A stretch of 64,000 nt of DNA from Nonlabens xiamenensis (GTDB taxonomy: Bacteria; Bacteroidota; Bacteroidia; Flavobacteriales; Flavobacteriaceae): positions 620,001 to 684,000 of the forward strand of contig NZ_RMVE01000001.1 of NCBI RefSeq assembly GCF_003865345.1, given 5' to 3'. Position numbers and translations under genes: made by a program. How positions within the stretch are numbered: position 1 is the stretch's first letter; each line of letters opens with the position of its first letter. The notes under the pieces are model-generated. The model was not told the DNA's origin. It saw only the letters and a list, made by a program, of their open reading frames with translations, and searched no databases. This document shows positions 17,918 through 27,440 of the stretch, piece by piece.

Positions 17918-19645
17918 ATGAAATCAATATCAATACGTTACTGGATACTGTTGCTACCCTTATTTTTTGGCGTAGCCTCATGTGAATTGGAAGAAAACCT
18001 TCAGCCTGAAGGCAATTGGGACTTAAGTGCTCCAACAATTCTATCCCCAAACTCTGGTGAAGCTATCGAACTAGAACAGGACACGCCTGGAGAAACTATT
18101 ACTTTTCAATGGGAGCCTGCTGTATCCTCTGCTGGCTATCGTGTTTCCTATGAAGTTGTGATTGACAGCGCAGGCACTACAGATTTTAGCAGTCCGATCT
18201 TAATCAAGGAGTCTGCTGATAATGGTGAAGCCACCTCAGTTTCTTTAAGTTTTGAAGAAATTGATCAGGCATTGGCCTTCGCTGGCTACACAGCAAATAC
18301 AGAATCCGAAATAGCTTTTGCCGTAAGAGCCCAAAGCTTAAGTAAAACTAATGAATCATCAAGTAGCCTTAGAGTAAAACGATTTGAGAACGACCGGATT
18401 CCGGTGACTCTCTTTCTTTCTGGCAGAGGCGCTGAAAATAATGACGACCTATCCAATGCTATTAAAATGAAGCGCCTCAATGATGATAATGGAAGCCCAT
18501 CCAATATTCATGAAATTTATACTGAGTTAACCGCTGGAGAACCTTTTAAATTCTACAGCGAGCAATCGCTACCTGCCCTTCAATACGGTGGCGAAAATGG
18601 TACATTGACTAATTTTGGTCAGGCTTTAAGTGTTTCTGATACTGGTACTTACCGAGTTAGGGTGGATCTAGACAATGCCACTTATGATTTTTTACCCATC
18701 GATTTTTGGAGTATGGTGGGCACGCCTATACAAGGTGGATGGGGTGGAGATCAACCGCTTATGTACGAAGGAAACAGCCTTTGGAAAGCCTCAATTGATC
18801 TGATGGCAACAGGTGGATTTGCATTTCGTGCTAATGGTGACTGGTCTTACTTGCTCAAACAAATTGTTGGATCTAACAACCGAATTGTCATGGAAAGCGA
18901 CGCTGCCGCGCAAGGGGTAGCCGTAGAAGATATTCCTTCCAATCTGATCGGTAGATATTTTGTCACTTTAGATTTATCTGCAGACGCCTATACTTATTCC
19001 TTTGAGGAAGATAATACTGTGGTGTTACCGATTCCAACGCCCAACGAACTCTTTCTGTTTGAAAACGGTACCATGATTCAGGAGTTTGTGAAAAATGGCG
19101 ATGTTTTTTCCAGCGATAACTTTATTCCCATGCAATCCAATGCTACTTATGCTTTAAACAGCGCAATGGATGGAACAGGTATTTCCTATTCCGTTAACGG
19201 TAGTTTGGCGCAAAGTGTAACCCCAGACGGAGACAGCGTTTCGGATGTGGTCACCTTGTTGGAAAGCAATGCCACTTTCAGTCCTGCTAATGACAGAGCC
19301 CTGCGCCTTTCCATTGATTTCAGCGCACCACAGCTTACTTGGACCTATTATAATTTTAAACTATTTCATTGGCAAGTTTGGGATACCAGAGTGGAGCATC
19401 AAATGACATACACTCACCCCAATACTTATACCCTCACCACAACACTTAATGCTGGGTATGACAGTAAGTTCATCAGTCCGTGGGACTTTGATCTGGGTAG
19501 CGATAGTCCTTCGGCTTTAACTGGAAGTCTAATCAACGGAGGTGGATCCAACCTCGTCAACATACCTACTGATGCCAATTATAGGGTAACCATGGTTCTT
19601 AATCAAGATTATCAATCCGGCACCTATGAATTTGTTCAACAATAA
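17918..19645 (+). CDS. SusE/SusF-family surface glycan-binding lipoprotein
   Basis: 575-aa lipoprotein (VASCELEENLQPEGNWDL) with an N-terminal SusE-type Ig-like domain (about 35-150: APTILSPNSGEAIELEQDTP, ITFQWEPAVSSAGYRVSYEV). Several beta-rich modules follow, one containing FWSMVGTPIQGGWGGDQPLM, the motif of SusE/F carbohydrate-binding modules. At 575 aa it is longer than SusE of Bacteroides and is best read as a multi-module glycan binder. It is third in the operon; the next start is 15 nt downstream. Confidence 0.88.
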   Translation: MKSISIRYWILLLPLFFGVASCELEENLQPEGNWDLSAPTILSPNSGEAIELEQDTPGETITFQWEPAVSSAGYRVSYEVVIDSAGTTDFSSPILIKESADNGEATSVSLSFEEIDQALAFAGYTANTESEIAFAVRAQSLSKTNESSSSLRVKRFENDRIPVTLFLSGRGAENNDDLSNAIKMKRLNDDNGSPSNIHEIYTELTAGEPFKFYSEQSLPALQYGGENGTLTNFGQALSVSDTGTYRVRVDLDNATYDFLPIDFWSMVGTPIQGGWGGDQPLMYEGNSLWKASIDLMATGGFAFRANGDWSYLLKQIVGSNNRIVMESDAAAQGVAVEDIPSNLIGRYFVTLDLSADAYTYSFEEDNTVVLPIPTPNELFLFENGTMIQEFVKNGDVFSSDNFIPMQSNATYALNSAMDGTGISYSVNGSLAQSVTPDGDSVSDVVTLLESNATFSPANDRALRLSIDFSAPQLTWTYYNFKLFHWQVWDTRVEHQMTYTHPNTYTLTTTLNAGYDSKFISPWDFDLGSDSPSALTGSLINGGGSNLVNIPTDANYRVTMVLNQDYQSGTYEFVQQ

Positions 19646-19660
19646 TAATTGCAAGCTCCT

Positions 19661-21100
19661 ATGAAAATGAATGTATTGAATCAAATATTAATTTTTGGGC
19701 TATTGGGATTGGGTGTGCTTCAAGCATGTCAAGAAGATGAGCTTCCCAATTACTCACCACCAGAGGCAGCTGAGGTAGGTGTTGACTTCTACCTCACTAC
19801 ACCAGATCAATCCAATTTGGTCAGCCTTCAAGAGAATATGGTCTTTCCATTGACCGAAAACAATAATTTTACCATCGCTGTCAATGAGAATGAGGTATAC
19901 CAATCCATGGATGGATTCGGTTTTTGCCTTACCGGAGGAAGCGCACTGGTCATTAATGGGATGTCTTCTTCAGCCAGGAGCGGCCTGTTGAATGAAGTAT
20001 TTGGTTCGCAAGAGGGTGAATTAGCCAGTTCCTATTTGCGCATCAGCATCGGAGCCTCTGATCTTGATACATCAGTTTTTACCTATAATGACCTTTCTTC
20101 TGGACAAACAGATCCTAATCTTACACAATTTTCAATCGATCCTGATCGGGCTAATTTAATCCCGGTGCTCAAGGAAATCCTGATGATTCAGCCAGAGCTT
20201 AAGATCCTCGCAACACCTTGGACTGCCCCCAGCTGGATGAAGACCAACGGTAGTTCTATTGGAGGAGAGTTACAGCCTCAGTATTATGATACCTACGCCC
20301 AATATTTTGTGCGCTATATCCAAGCTATGCAAGCCGAAGGCATCCGTATTGATGCCATTACAGTGCAGAATGAACCAGAAAATCCATTTAACAATCCGAG
20401 TATGCTGATGACAGCTGCCCAACAAGTCGATTTTGTGGGTAATCATTTGGGTCCGGCATTCGCGGGCGCTGGGATTGATACTAAAATCATCGCCTTTGAC
20501 CACAACCCAGATAATACGGGCTATCCTATTGCCGTATTGAATGATCCTACAGCCAACTCATACATAGACGGCTCTGCTTTTCATTTGTATGCTGGTCAAA
20601 TCGATAATCTAAGTTTGGTACACAACGCACATCCTGACAAGAATATTTATTTTACTGAACAATGGGTTCAGGCTCCTGGTAATTTTGAGGAAGATATCAG
20701 ATGGCATTTTAGAGAATTAGTTATCGGCGCAACTAGAAATTGGAGTAAGACCGTATTAGAATGGAATTTAGCCGCTAATCCCAACAACGGACCGTTTACT
20801 CCAGGAGGATGTACAGAATGTCTGGGTGCAGTCACAATTGATGGGAACAATGTATCGCGCAATCCCGCCTATTATATCATCGCTCAAGCCTCAAGATTTA
20901 TTCCACCCGGATCACAGCGTATTGCATCCAACGATGTAAATGACCTTCCCAACGTAGCCTTTAAAACCCCAGAGGGAAAAGTTGTAGTTATTGTCTTAAA
21001 CAATTCAGATTCACAAAGAACATTTAATATCAATAGTAGTCAAGAACCTATTACGACAAGTCTGCCTGCGGGTGCAGCCGGTACCTTCGTTTGGCAATAA
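19661..21100 (+). CDS. GH30-family glycoside hydrolase lipoprotein (first of two)
   Basis: 479 aa from the ATG at 19661; a TTG at 19649 would add four residues. The lipobox is LQAC (GVLQACQEDELP). The (beta/alpha)8 catalytic domain shows MDGFGFCLTGGSAL near the start, ATPWTAPSWMKTNGS, acid/base E238 in TVQNEPE and nucleophile E333 in YFTEQW, then a C-terminal beta domain (VFKTPEGKVVVIVLNN-like). GH30 members cleave beta-glucosyl bonds, often beta-1,6. Being a lipoprotein with the Sus proteins it probably acts at the outer membrane. Substrate is an inference. Confidence 0.9.
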   Translation: MKMNVLNQILIFGLLGLGVLQACQEDELPNYSPPEAAEVGVDFYLTTPDQSNLVSLQENMVFPLTENNNFTIAVNENEVYQSMDGFGFCLTGGSALVINGMSSSARSGLLNEVFGSQEGELASSYLRISIGASDLDTSVFTYNDLSSGQTDPNLTQFSIDPDRANLIPVLKEILMIQPELKILATPWTAPSWMKTNGSSIGGELQPQYYDTYAQYFVRYIQAMQAEGIRIDAITVQNEPENPFNNPSMLMTAAQQVDFVGNHLGPAFAGAGIDTKIIAFDHNPDNTGYPIAVLNDPTANSYIDGSAFHLYAGQIDNLSLVHNAHPDKNIYFTEQWVQAPGNFEEDIRWHFRELVIGATRNWSKTVLEWNLAANPNNGPFTPGGCTECLGAVTIDGNNVSRNPAYYIIAQASRFIPPGSQRIASNDVNDLPNVAFKTPEGKVVVIVLNNSDSQRTFNINSSQEPITTSLPAGAAGTFVWQ

Positions 21101-21113
21101 TTCCACCGTTTAT

Positions 21114-22601
21114 ATGAAATTTCAACATCTATATATCATTTTCTTTGTTATGCTTTGCTGCTCCTGTGTTGACCAGGACAACCAAAGTCCAGACCTGGCT
21201 GTCAATGACACAAAGACTGATTATCGTCCTGACTCGTTTTTAGGTAAACAAGCCAAGGTGTTTGTCACCGCAGAAAATACGGATCTTAAAATGGCTGCGC
21301 AGGGGGAGGTCGAATTCGTTTCCTCTCGACAGCCGCTGGAAACTGAAGTGGCTATAATAGTCAATCCAGAGAAAAAATTCCAAGAATATTTAGGAATGGG
21401 TGGGGCTATAACAGACGCCTCTGCCGAGGTTTTTTCACAGCTTTCTAAGGACAAAAAGGAAGAGTTGTTGCAAGCCTACTTTTCTGATGAAGGAATTGGC
21501 TACAATATAATTCGTACAAGTATTCACAGCAGTGATTTTGGTTTAGGTAGCTATACTTATATCGATGAGGGAGACGCTAGTCTTTCCAGTTTTTCAATTG
21601 ATAAGGATCGTGAAAAACGCATACCCATGATCAAAAGGGCCCAGGATCTTATCGGCCAGGAGTTGGTTTTTTATGCCAGTCCGTGGAGTCCGCCGGCATT
21701 TATGAAATCCAATAATCATATGCTTCAGGGTGGTAAATTGCTGCCTGAATACTATCAAACCTGGGCAGATTATTTTGTGAAATTTGTCAAATCTTATGAA
21801 GCCGAAGGAATTCCAGTTTGGGGAGTTACCATCCAGAATGAACCTATGGCCACTCAGCGATGGGAATCCTGTATTTACACCGCTGAAGAGGAGCTCAACT
21901 TCTTAAAAAATAATTTGGGACCTACCTTTGAGCGACAAGGTCTGGGTGATAAAAATATAGTGGTTTGGGATCACAACAGAGACTTAATTTCTCATCGTGC
22001 ACATACCATTTTTGAAGATCCTGCTGCATCAAAATATGCTTGGGGTATTGGTTTTCATTGGTATGAAACCTGGACTGGAGGCGAGCCCAAATACGACAAT
22101 CTCAAAAACATTAACGCTGCCTTTCCAGACAAGAAATTGCTCTTTACCGAAGGATGTCAAGAAAAATTTGACCCAGCACATTATGAACGCTGGTCCAACG
22201 CAGAGCGCTACGGCAATTCCATCATTAACGATTTCAATAGTGGTACTGTAGGATGGACTGATTGGAATATTTTGCTCAATGAAAACGGAGGTCCCAATCA
22301 CGTACAAAACTTTTGTTTTGCTCCCATTCATGCCGATACCAGGAACAATGAATTGATTTATACCCCCACTTACTATTACTTGGGTCATTTTTCCAAGTTT
22401 ATTCAGCCTGGTGCCCATCGAATCAGTACAACCACCAGCAGAAGCACGTTGGAAAGTACATCCTTCCAAAACGAGGACGGCTCCATCACCTCTGTAGTCA
22501 TGAATAGAACAGACAATCCTATTCAGTACAAATTGATGCTAGCAGATGCTGAACTTCAACTAGAGATACCTCCGCACGCTATTCAATCTATCATTTATTA
22601 A
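21114..22601 (+). CDS. GH30-family glycoside hydrolase lipoprotein (second, beta-1,6-glucanase-like)
   Basis: 495 aa from the ATG at 21114; the open frame upstream overlaps the preceding gene. The lipobox is CCSC (FVMLCCSCVDQ). Family signatures are EYLGMGGAITDASAEVF, YASPWSPPAFMKSN, acid/base E243 in TIQNEPMAT and nucleophile E346 in LFTEGCQE, then a C-terminal beta domain. The GGAxTDAxA stretch is closer to endo-beta-1,6-glucanase-type GH30 than in the first copy, so the two paralogues may differ in specificity. It begins 13 nt after the first GH30. Confidence 0.92.
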   Translation: MKFQHLYIIFFVMLCCSCVDQDNQSPDLAVNDTKTDYRPDSFLGKQAKVFVTAENTDLKMAAQGEVEFVSSRQPLETEVAIIVNPEKKFQEYLGMGGAITDASAEVFSQLSKDKKEELLQAYFSDEGIGYNIIRTSIHSSDFGLGSYTYIDEGDASLSSFSIDKDREKRIPMIKRAQDLIGQELVFYASPWSPPAFMKSNNHMLQGGKLLPEYYQTWADYFVKFVKSYEAEGIPVWGVTIQNEPMATQRWESCIYTAEEELNFLKNNLGPTFERQGLGDKNIVVWDHNRDLISHRAHTIFEDPAASKYAWGIGFHWYETWTGGEPKYDNLKNINAAFPDKKLLFTEGCQEKFDPAHYERWSNAERYGNSIINDFNSGTVGWTDWNILLNENGGPNHVQNFCFAPIHADTRNNELIYTPTYYYLGHFSKFIQPGAHRISTTTSRSTLESTSFQNEDGSITSVVMNRTDNPIQYKLMLADAELQLEIPPHAIQSIIY

Positions 22602-22620
22602 TAGACCAAAATTTCTAATT

Positions 22621-23418
22621 ATGAAAAAAAACTACTTTATCCCACTCCTTTCAACAGCTTTTATCTTGGGTTGCAGTATGCTCGCATCGGCCCAGATCAT
22701 TGCTGATGGTACCTACCAAATATACAATACGGTACACAATGAGGTGATGACTACCGAAACCTCCATGGATTATGATGCCAATATGACCACTCCCGACCAA
22801 AACGATGCATTTCAACTTTGGACTTTTACCCACCAGGGAAATGATGTTTACAAAATCGTAAACAGTGGATCTGGAAATACATTGGGAATCAACGATGGTT
22901 GGTGCGGTCAATTTGGTGACGTCAAGGCCAATTTCAGCAATTCAGACCTGAATGTAGAATTTAAAGTAGCACCAGCAGCAGCGACTGGAACCTATGTTTT
23001 TGAAATCGCTTTTACCAATTGTAGTTTTGGTTCGGTCAATATGCCGGTTAAAGCATTTGATATTCAGGATGGAAATCCAGGGGCCCAGATTCAAACTTTT
23101 GATGTGGATATTACTAATCCAAATCAACAGTTCGAAATTGTTACTCCAGGCAGCCTAGGTATTGCTGATAAGATCTCAGATAACTTTAGGGTGTTCTATC
23201 AGCCACAGCCCAGACAAGTCTATATAGAAGCGCTGACGGCAAATCCTCAATTCTCGGTTCAGCTTTACAACCTAAATGGTCAATTGGTGGCAAAGGACTC
23301 CTACAGTCTACAAAACCCAGCCACAGCATTGGATCTCAACCAAATCAACGATGGAATCTATTTCTTGAGGTTGACCCAGGGACCAAATACCTGGAGCAAG
23401 AAAATCCTGGTACATTAA
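22621..23418 (+). CDS. Secreted ricin-type beta-trefoil protein with T9SS sorting domain
   Basis: 265 aa with a signal peptide cleaved after ASAQ. The N-terminal half resembles a ricin-type/CBM13-like beta-trefoil (GTYQIYNTVHNEVMTTET, LWTFTHQGNDVYKIVNSGSG, GWCGQFGDVKA). The C-terminal about 75 residues form a type A T9SS sorting domain (VQLYNLNGQLVAKDS, INDGIYFLRLTQG, KKILVH). No catalytic motif is seen. I infer a carbohydrate-binding protein exported by the type IX system, part of the same PUL. Confidence 0.78.
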   Translation: MKKNYFIPLLSTAFILGCSMLASAQIIADGTYQIYNTVHNEVMTTETSMDYDANMTTPDQNDAFQLWTFTHQGNDVYKIVNSGSGNTLGINDGWCGQFGDVKANFSNSDLNVEFKVAPAAATGTYVFEIAFTNCSFGSVNMPVKAFDIQDGNPGAQIQTFDVDITNPNQQFEIVTPGSLGIADKISDNFRVFYQPQPRQVYIEALTANPQFSVQLYNLNGQLVAKDSYSLQNPATALDLNQINDGIYFLRLTQGPNTWSKKILVH

Positions 23419-23627
23419 GTCAGATCACTTTCATCGATCCATATCAAAAAAAGTAAGAATGTCCAATTTAAGAATCATTGGACTTGTATAAATACAAAAA
23501 GAATATACATGGAATAATCTAAAAAATCTTTGTTGTAGTCACATTTTGTCTGAGCCAACTGTTGTTGAATCATTCTCCGCTTGCTGACTATGATCCCTCA
23601 CCCCCTTAACCTTTAAAACTATTTATT
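23419..23627. other. Spacer between the ricin-like gene and GH5 gene
   Basis: About 209 nt without a gene; AT-rich with A-runs. I see no clear terminator, so the GH5 gene may be a second transcript or an extended one. Confidence 0.4.
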
Positions 23628-25517
23628 ATGAAAACACTCTTCAAATTATCAGATTTACGCCAATCACCGCTCCTATGGCTCGTGATCTTTTGTTGCCTCA
23701 ACTTTGGGTATTCCCAAGAGTTAACCGTTTCGTCTACTGGAGGCCAAATTCTTAAGGACGGTAATCCGATCACCTTGAGAGGTGTCAATTTTGGAAATTG
23801 GCTGCTTTGGGAGGGTTATATGCTGAACCTGGATCAAGATGGGATCAAAACCCACACACAAATTCGCAACGGAATCAAAGGTTTGTTAAATAATAATGAA
23901 TCCAAAACTCAAGCTTTCGAGACAGACTGGAGAAACACCTACATTACCAATGACGACTTTGCCGAAGCAAAACAGTTGGGATTCAATGTGATCAGGATTC
24001 CATTTCATTACAATATGTTCTGGAATACTTCCAACGGGACACTTAAAAACGATGGTTTTCAATGGTTGGACAAGGCTGTCAATTGGGCCCAGAATAACAA
24101 CATTTACGTGATTTTTTGTATGCATGCTGCACCAGGATACCAGAACCCTGATCATCATTCAGACAACCCTGGAACAACGGTAGATTTTTGGAATACCAAC
24201 AACTCCAACGTCAATATTGCCAGTTCTGTGTGGAAACATATCGCCAATCGATATAAAAATTATCCGGGCAACAAATGGATCGCAGGATATGATCTACTCA
24301 ACGAACCGGTACTTGAAACCAATAAATACCGATTGATATATGGCTACAAACAGCTTACCGCAGCCATTCGTTCAGAAGATCCCAATCATCTGATATTTGC
24401 AGAAGGGAATTATTATGGCAGCGACTTCTACGACATGCTAGAACGTTGGGACAATAACCTGGTTTTTTCCAACCATTACTACGGCGCTCAAGGCGAAAGT
24501 AATCCTAATCCTCAGCTTCAAACCATCATGTCACAAGCCTCCCAGTTGAACATTCCGATATTCGTGGGCGAATTTGGAGAAAATACACTGGACTGGGTCA
24601 ACAGCGCGAGGACTGATTATGACACCCAAAACCTCAATTGGGCATTTTGGGCGTGGAAGCGTCATGAAACCACCCGTTCCATCTACTCTTTTGATGGGTT
24701 TTATGGTTGGTGGAGAATCACTCAATACCTGAAATTTGGTGAGAATCGGCCTAATCTTCAAGAAACCGAAACCTGGCTGGCAGAGCTGCTCAATAAAATC
24801 AAGTTATCAAACAGTCATTTGCAGCAACCCTTGAAGGATAGATTATTACCTCCTCAACCCATAGGCAGATACATCTGGTTGAGAAACAGCAATAAATACG
24901 TTTCTTCAAACAACGGTAGCGGACCAGTAACTTGCGATAGGAGCAGCCGTGGTCAATGGGAGCGTTTCCGGGTTGTGAGCGCAGGGGATCGCAAGATTGC
25001 CCTCAAGGGAAATAACCGTCGTTATATTAATTCACAAAATGGGAACTCTGCTATGACATGTACCAGCACCAGTGTTCAAGGTTGGGAATCTTTTGAATGG
25101 ATTGATGTTTATGGAAACGTAGCTTTAAAAGGTTTTAATGGCAAGTATGTTTCCTCAGAAGGGGGCAGTAGTAATGGTATGAACTCTAATAGAGATACCG
25201 CCTCTGGCTGGGAAGTTTTTGAATGGCAGGATCTTTCAAAAAATGGGGAGTTGTCTGGAACCTTTGAAAGTAACGAGAACAGCGCTCTGGTAGATGTTTA
25301 TCCTAACCCAGCATCCGACCGACTTTACATCAATCTAGCTGAAGATCAATCGCCCATTCTTCGGTTGGAGGTGTATAACCTGCAAGGCCAACGTATTTCT
25401 GAATCACAGTCCGCTAAGGAGGGCATAGACATTCAGGAATTGGCCCAAGGAACTTACATACTCTCCATTGAGTTGCAGGACGGCCAGCAGCTGCATCAGC
25501 GGTTTCTTAAAGAATAG
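23628..25517 (+). CDS. GH5-family beta-glucanase with fascin-like beta-trefoil and T9SS sorting domain
   Basis: 629 aa, signal peptide at the N-terminus. The GH5 (beta/alpha)8 domain (about 35-390) starts with LRGVNFGNWLLWEGYML, resembling exo-beta-1,3-glucanase-type GH5. It has acid/base E226 (DLLNEPV) and nucleophile E315 (FVGEFGE). A beta-trefoil of three similar repeats follows (about 415-540: GRYIWLRNSNKYVSSNNGS, KIALKGNNRRYINSQNG, NVALKGFNGKYVSSEGG) of the fascin-like carbohydrate-binding type. The end is a type A T9SS sorting domain (VDVYPNPASDRLYINL ... FLKE). I infer a secreted or surface glucanase; exact linkage is not provable here. Confidence 0.9.
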   Translation: MKTLFKLSDLRQSPLLWLVIFCCLNFGYSQELTVSSTGGQILKDGNPITLRGVNFGNWLLWEGYMLNLDQDGIKTHTQIRNGIKGLLNNNESKTQAFETDWRNTYITNDDFAEAKQLGFNVIRIPFHYNMFWNTSNGTLKNDGFQWLDKAVNWAQNNNIYVIFCMHAAPGYQNPDHHSDNPGTTVDFWNTNNSNVNIASSVWKHIANRYKNYPGNKWIAGYDLLNEPVLETNKYRLIYGYKQLTAAIRSEDPNHLIFAEGNYYGSDFYDMLERWDNNLVFSNHYYGAQGESNPNPQLQTIMSQASQLNIPIFVGEFGENTLDWVNSARTDYDTQNLNWAFWAWKRHETTRSIYSFDGFYGWWRITQYLKFGENRPNLQETETWLAELLNKIKLSNSHLQQPLKDRLLPPQPIGRYIWLRNSNKYVSSNNGSGPVTCDRSSRGQWERFRVVSAGDRKIALKGNNRRYINSQNGNSAMTCTSTSVQGWESFEWIDVYGNVALKGFNGKYVSSEGGSSNGMNSNRDTASGWEVFEWQDLSKNGELSGTFESNENSALVDVYPNPASDRLYINLAEDQSPILRLEVYNLQGQRISESQSAKEGIDIQELAQGTYILSIELQDGQQLHQRFLKE

Positions 25518-25537
25518 AACAATAAAATAAAATAACT

Positions 25538-25590
25538 AACCCCAAAGGCAAACATTCTTAAAAGATATGTGATGCCTTTGGGGTTAAATT
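25538..25590 (+). terminator. Terminator of the PUL transcript
   Basis: 13-bp perfect stem AACCCCAAAGGCA / TGCCTTTGGGGTT (25538-25550 with 25573-25585), 22-nt loop, then an AT-rich tail. About 20 nt after the GH5 stop. Confidence 0.8.
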
Positions 25591-25617
25591 TTTAGTTCCT
25601 TTTATACTTAAACGTAT

Positions 25618-25633
25618 CGCTTTCGCGAAAGCG
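25618..25633. repeat. Palindromic repeat, site 5 (16 bp)
   Basis: Perfect CGCTTTCGCGAAAGCG between the PUL terminator and the convergent ABC gene. Confidence 0.95.
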
Positions 25634-25736
25634 GTGCTATCTCCCTCATTTCAGCAGCAGAGTAGGGTGATAAAACGCAATTCATCATTGTTTTTTGCTA
25701 AGGCAATTATAAAACATCACGCAGTAGGTCAAGCCG

Positions 25737-27440
25737 TCAGCCAGCATCTGGAATGGAGGCGATAAGTTTTTGCGTATATGCCGACTGTGGGTTGTTGTAA
25801 AGCTCATCGGCTTCGTTGACCTCTTCAACCCGTCCTTGATTCATCACCATGACGCGATCACAGAAATATTTCACCACCGCCAGATCGTGGGAAATAAATA
25901 GGTAACTAAAACCAAAGTCCTCTTTAAGTTCGTTCAATAGGTTCAAAACTTGAGCCTGCACCGAAATGTCAAGGGCGCTCACACTTTCATCACAAACGAT
26001 TAATTCTGGCTCCATGGCAATGGTTCTGGCGATACCGATGCGTTGACGCTGTCCACCGCTGAATTCATGGGGATATCGGTCATAATGTTCAGGTAACAGA
26101 CCTACCCGATCCAATAAACTGAGGACACGTTCTTTCCGGTCTGTCTTATCCTTACCTATACCATGCCATTTCATAGGCTCGACGATCGCTTGTCCGACTG
26201 TCAACCGTGGATTCAGCGACGCAAAAGGATCTTGGAAGATGATTTGTAGTTTTTTGCGCCATTTACGCAGTTTGCCCCCTTTTAAATGTGTGATATCTAT
26301 ACCATCGTATATGATCTTTCCAGAAGTGCTGGGTAAAAGTCTGAGGATAAGGTTTCCCAGTGTGCTTTTTCCGCAACCGCTCTCACCAACTAAACCTAGA
26401 CTTTCGCCTGGATATAATTGAAAGTTGACGCCGTCTACCGCCCTAAAAACGCTTTTTTTCTTAAAAAGACTTGTTTTGATAGGATATTCCTTGACCAGGT
26501 CCACTACTTCAAGTAAAGGAGCGGATGCATACATTTTGATCAATCTGCTTTTCCGATCAGCAGGAGATATGACCTCCTGAGACATTTGTCCCTGCAAAAA
26601 GTCGGCTATGGTAGGCAATCGTTTGAGTCTGTATTCTGTGCTTGGTCTGGCCGCAATCAAAGCTTTAGTGTAATCTTCCCTGGGGTTGTCAAAAATATCC
26701 GTGGTGCTGGCTTGTTCTACGATTCGTCCCTTATACATGACCAGAATTCGATCTGCAATATTGCGCACGAGGGACAGGTCGTGTGAGATAAACAACACAC
26801 TCATACCTGATTCTTGCTGTAAATCCTTCAGCAGCTTAATGATTTCGTTTTGCACTGTGACATCCAGAGCGGTGGTAGGTTCGTCAGCAATTAATAATTG
26901 AGGTTTACAGGCGATGGCCATGGCAATCATGACCCGCTGCATTTGTCCGCCACTGATCTCATGCGGGTATTTATCATAAGTGGTTGTCGGCAGGGGTAAA
27001 CGCACTTTTTCAAACAAGTCCAAAACTCGTTTTTCGATCTCACGAGGGCTTGCCCGACGATGTTGGTGCAATATTTCGGCCACCTGCTTTCCACAGGTGA
27101 TTGTGGGATTGAGACTGCTCATGGGTTCTTGGAAAATCATGCTGACTACGCTTCCGCGAAAGCGAGCCCAATCAGCTGAATCGAACGCCAAGATGTTTTC
27201 TTTCACCACTTCCAGACGTTTTGCAGTTATGGAGGCTGTAGCTTTAGGAAGCAATCCCATCAACACCTTGCTGGTCACTGATTTTCCGCTGCCAGATTCA
27301 CCTACTACAGCGACAAACTCATTAGCTTTCACCTCAAATGAAACTTTTTCCAGCACCTGCACGGAATCCTTTCCGTGGTCAAAGCTCAAGTCCAGGTCCT
27401 GGACCACTACCAGTGGGTTATTTGGAGATGATGTTTTCAT
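25737..27440 (-). CDS. ABC transporter ATP-binding protein, DppD-DppF fusion type
   Basis: 567 aa with two nucleotide-binding domains. Each has Walker A (GESGSGKS near 45; GESGCGKS near 360), the signature (ISGGQMQR; FSGGQRQR), and Walker B with D-E (LLIADEPTTALD; LIVCDESVSALD). Between them is the oligopeptide-transporter linker. It powers a dipeptide/oligopeptide or nickel-type importer, as the fused family does. The palindromic-like variant is read as R-F-R-G-S in the first domain. No permease or binding protein is adjacent; it overlaps the upstream exonuclease gene by 23 nt and is last in the leftward operon. Confidence 0.9.
   Translation of the reverse strand: MKTSSPNNPLVVVQDLDLSFDHGKDSVQVLEKVSFEVKANEFVAVVGESGSGKSVTSKVLMGLLPKATASITAKRLEVVKENILAFDSADWARFRGSVVSMIFQEPMSSLNPTITCGKQVAEILHQHRRASPREIEKRVLDLFEKVRLPLPTTTYDKYPHEISGGQMQRVMIAMAIACKPQLLIADEPTTALDVTVQNEIIKLLKDLQQESGMSVLFISHDLSLVRNIADRILVMYKGRIVEQASTTDIFDNPREDYTKALIAARPSTEYRLKRLPTIADFLQGQMSQEVISPADRKSRLIKMYASAPLLEVVDLVKEYPIKTSLFKKKSVFRAVDGVNFQLYPGESLGLVGESGCGKSTLGNLILRLLPSTSGKIIYDGIDITHLKGGKLRKWRKKLQIIFQDPFASLNPRLTVGQAIVEPMKWHGIGKDKTDRKERVLSLLDRVGLLPEHYDRYPHEFSGGQRQRIGIARTIAMEPELIVCDESVSALDISVQAQVLNLLNELKEDFGFSYLFISHDLAVVKYFCDRVMVMNQGRVEEVNEADELYNNPQSAYTQKLIASIPDAG
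27149..27164. repeat. Palindromic repeat variant, site 6 (in CDS)
   Basis: CGCTTCCGCGAAAGCG, one mismatch from the perfect form; on the minus strand it reads CGCTTTCGCGGAAGCG and is translated R-F-R-G-S. It is the exact reverse complement of site 13. Confidence 0.75.
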
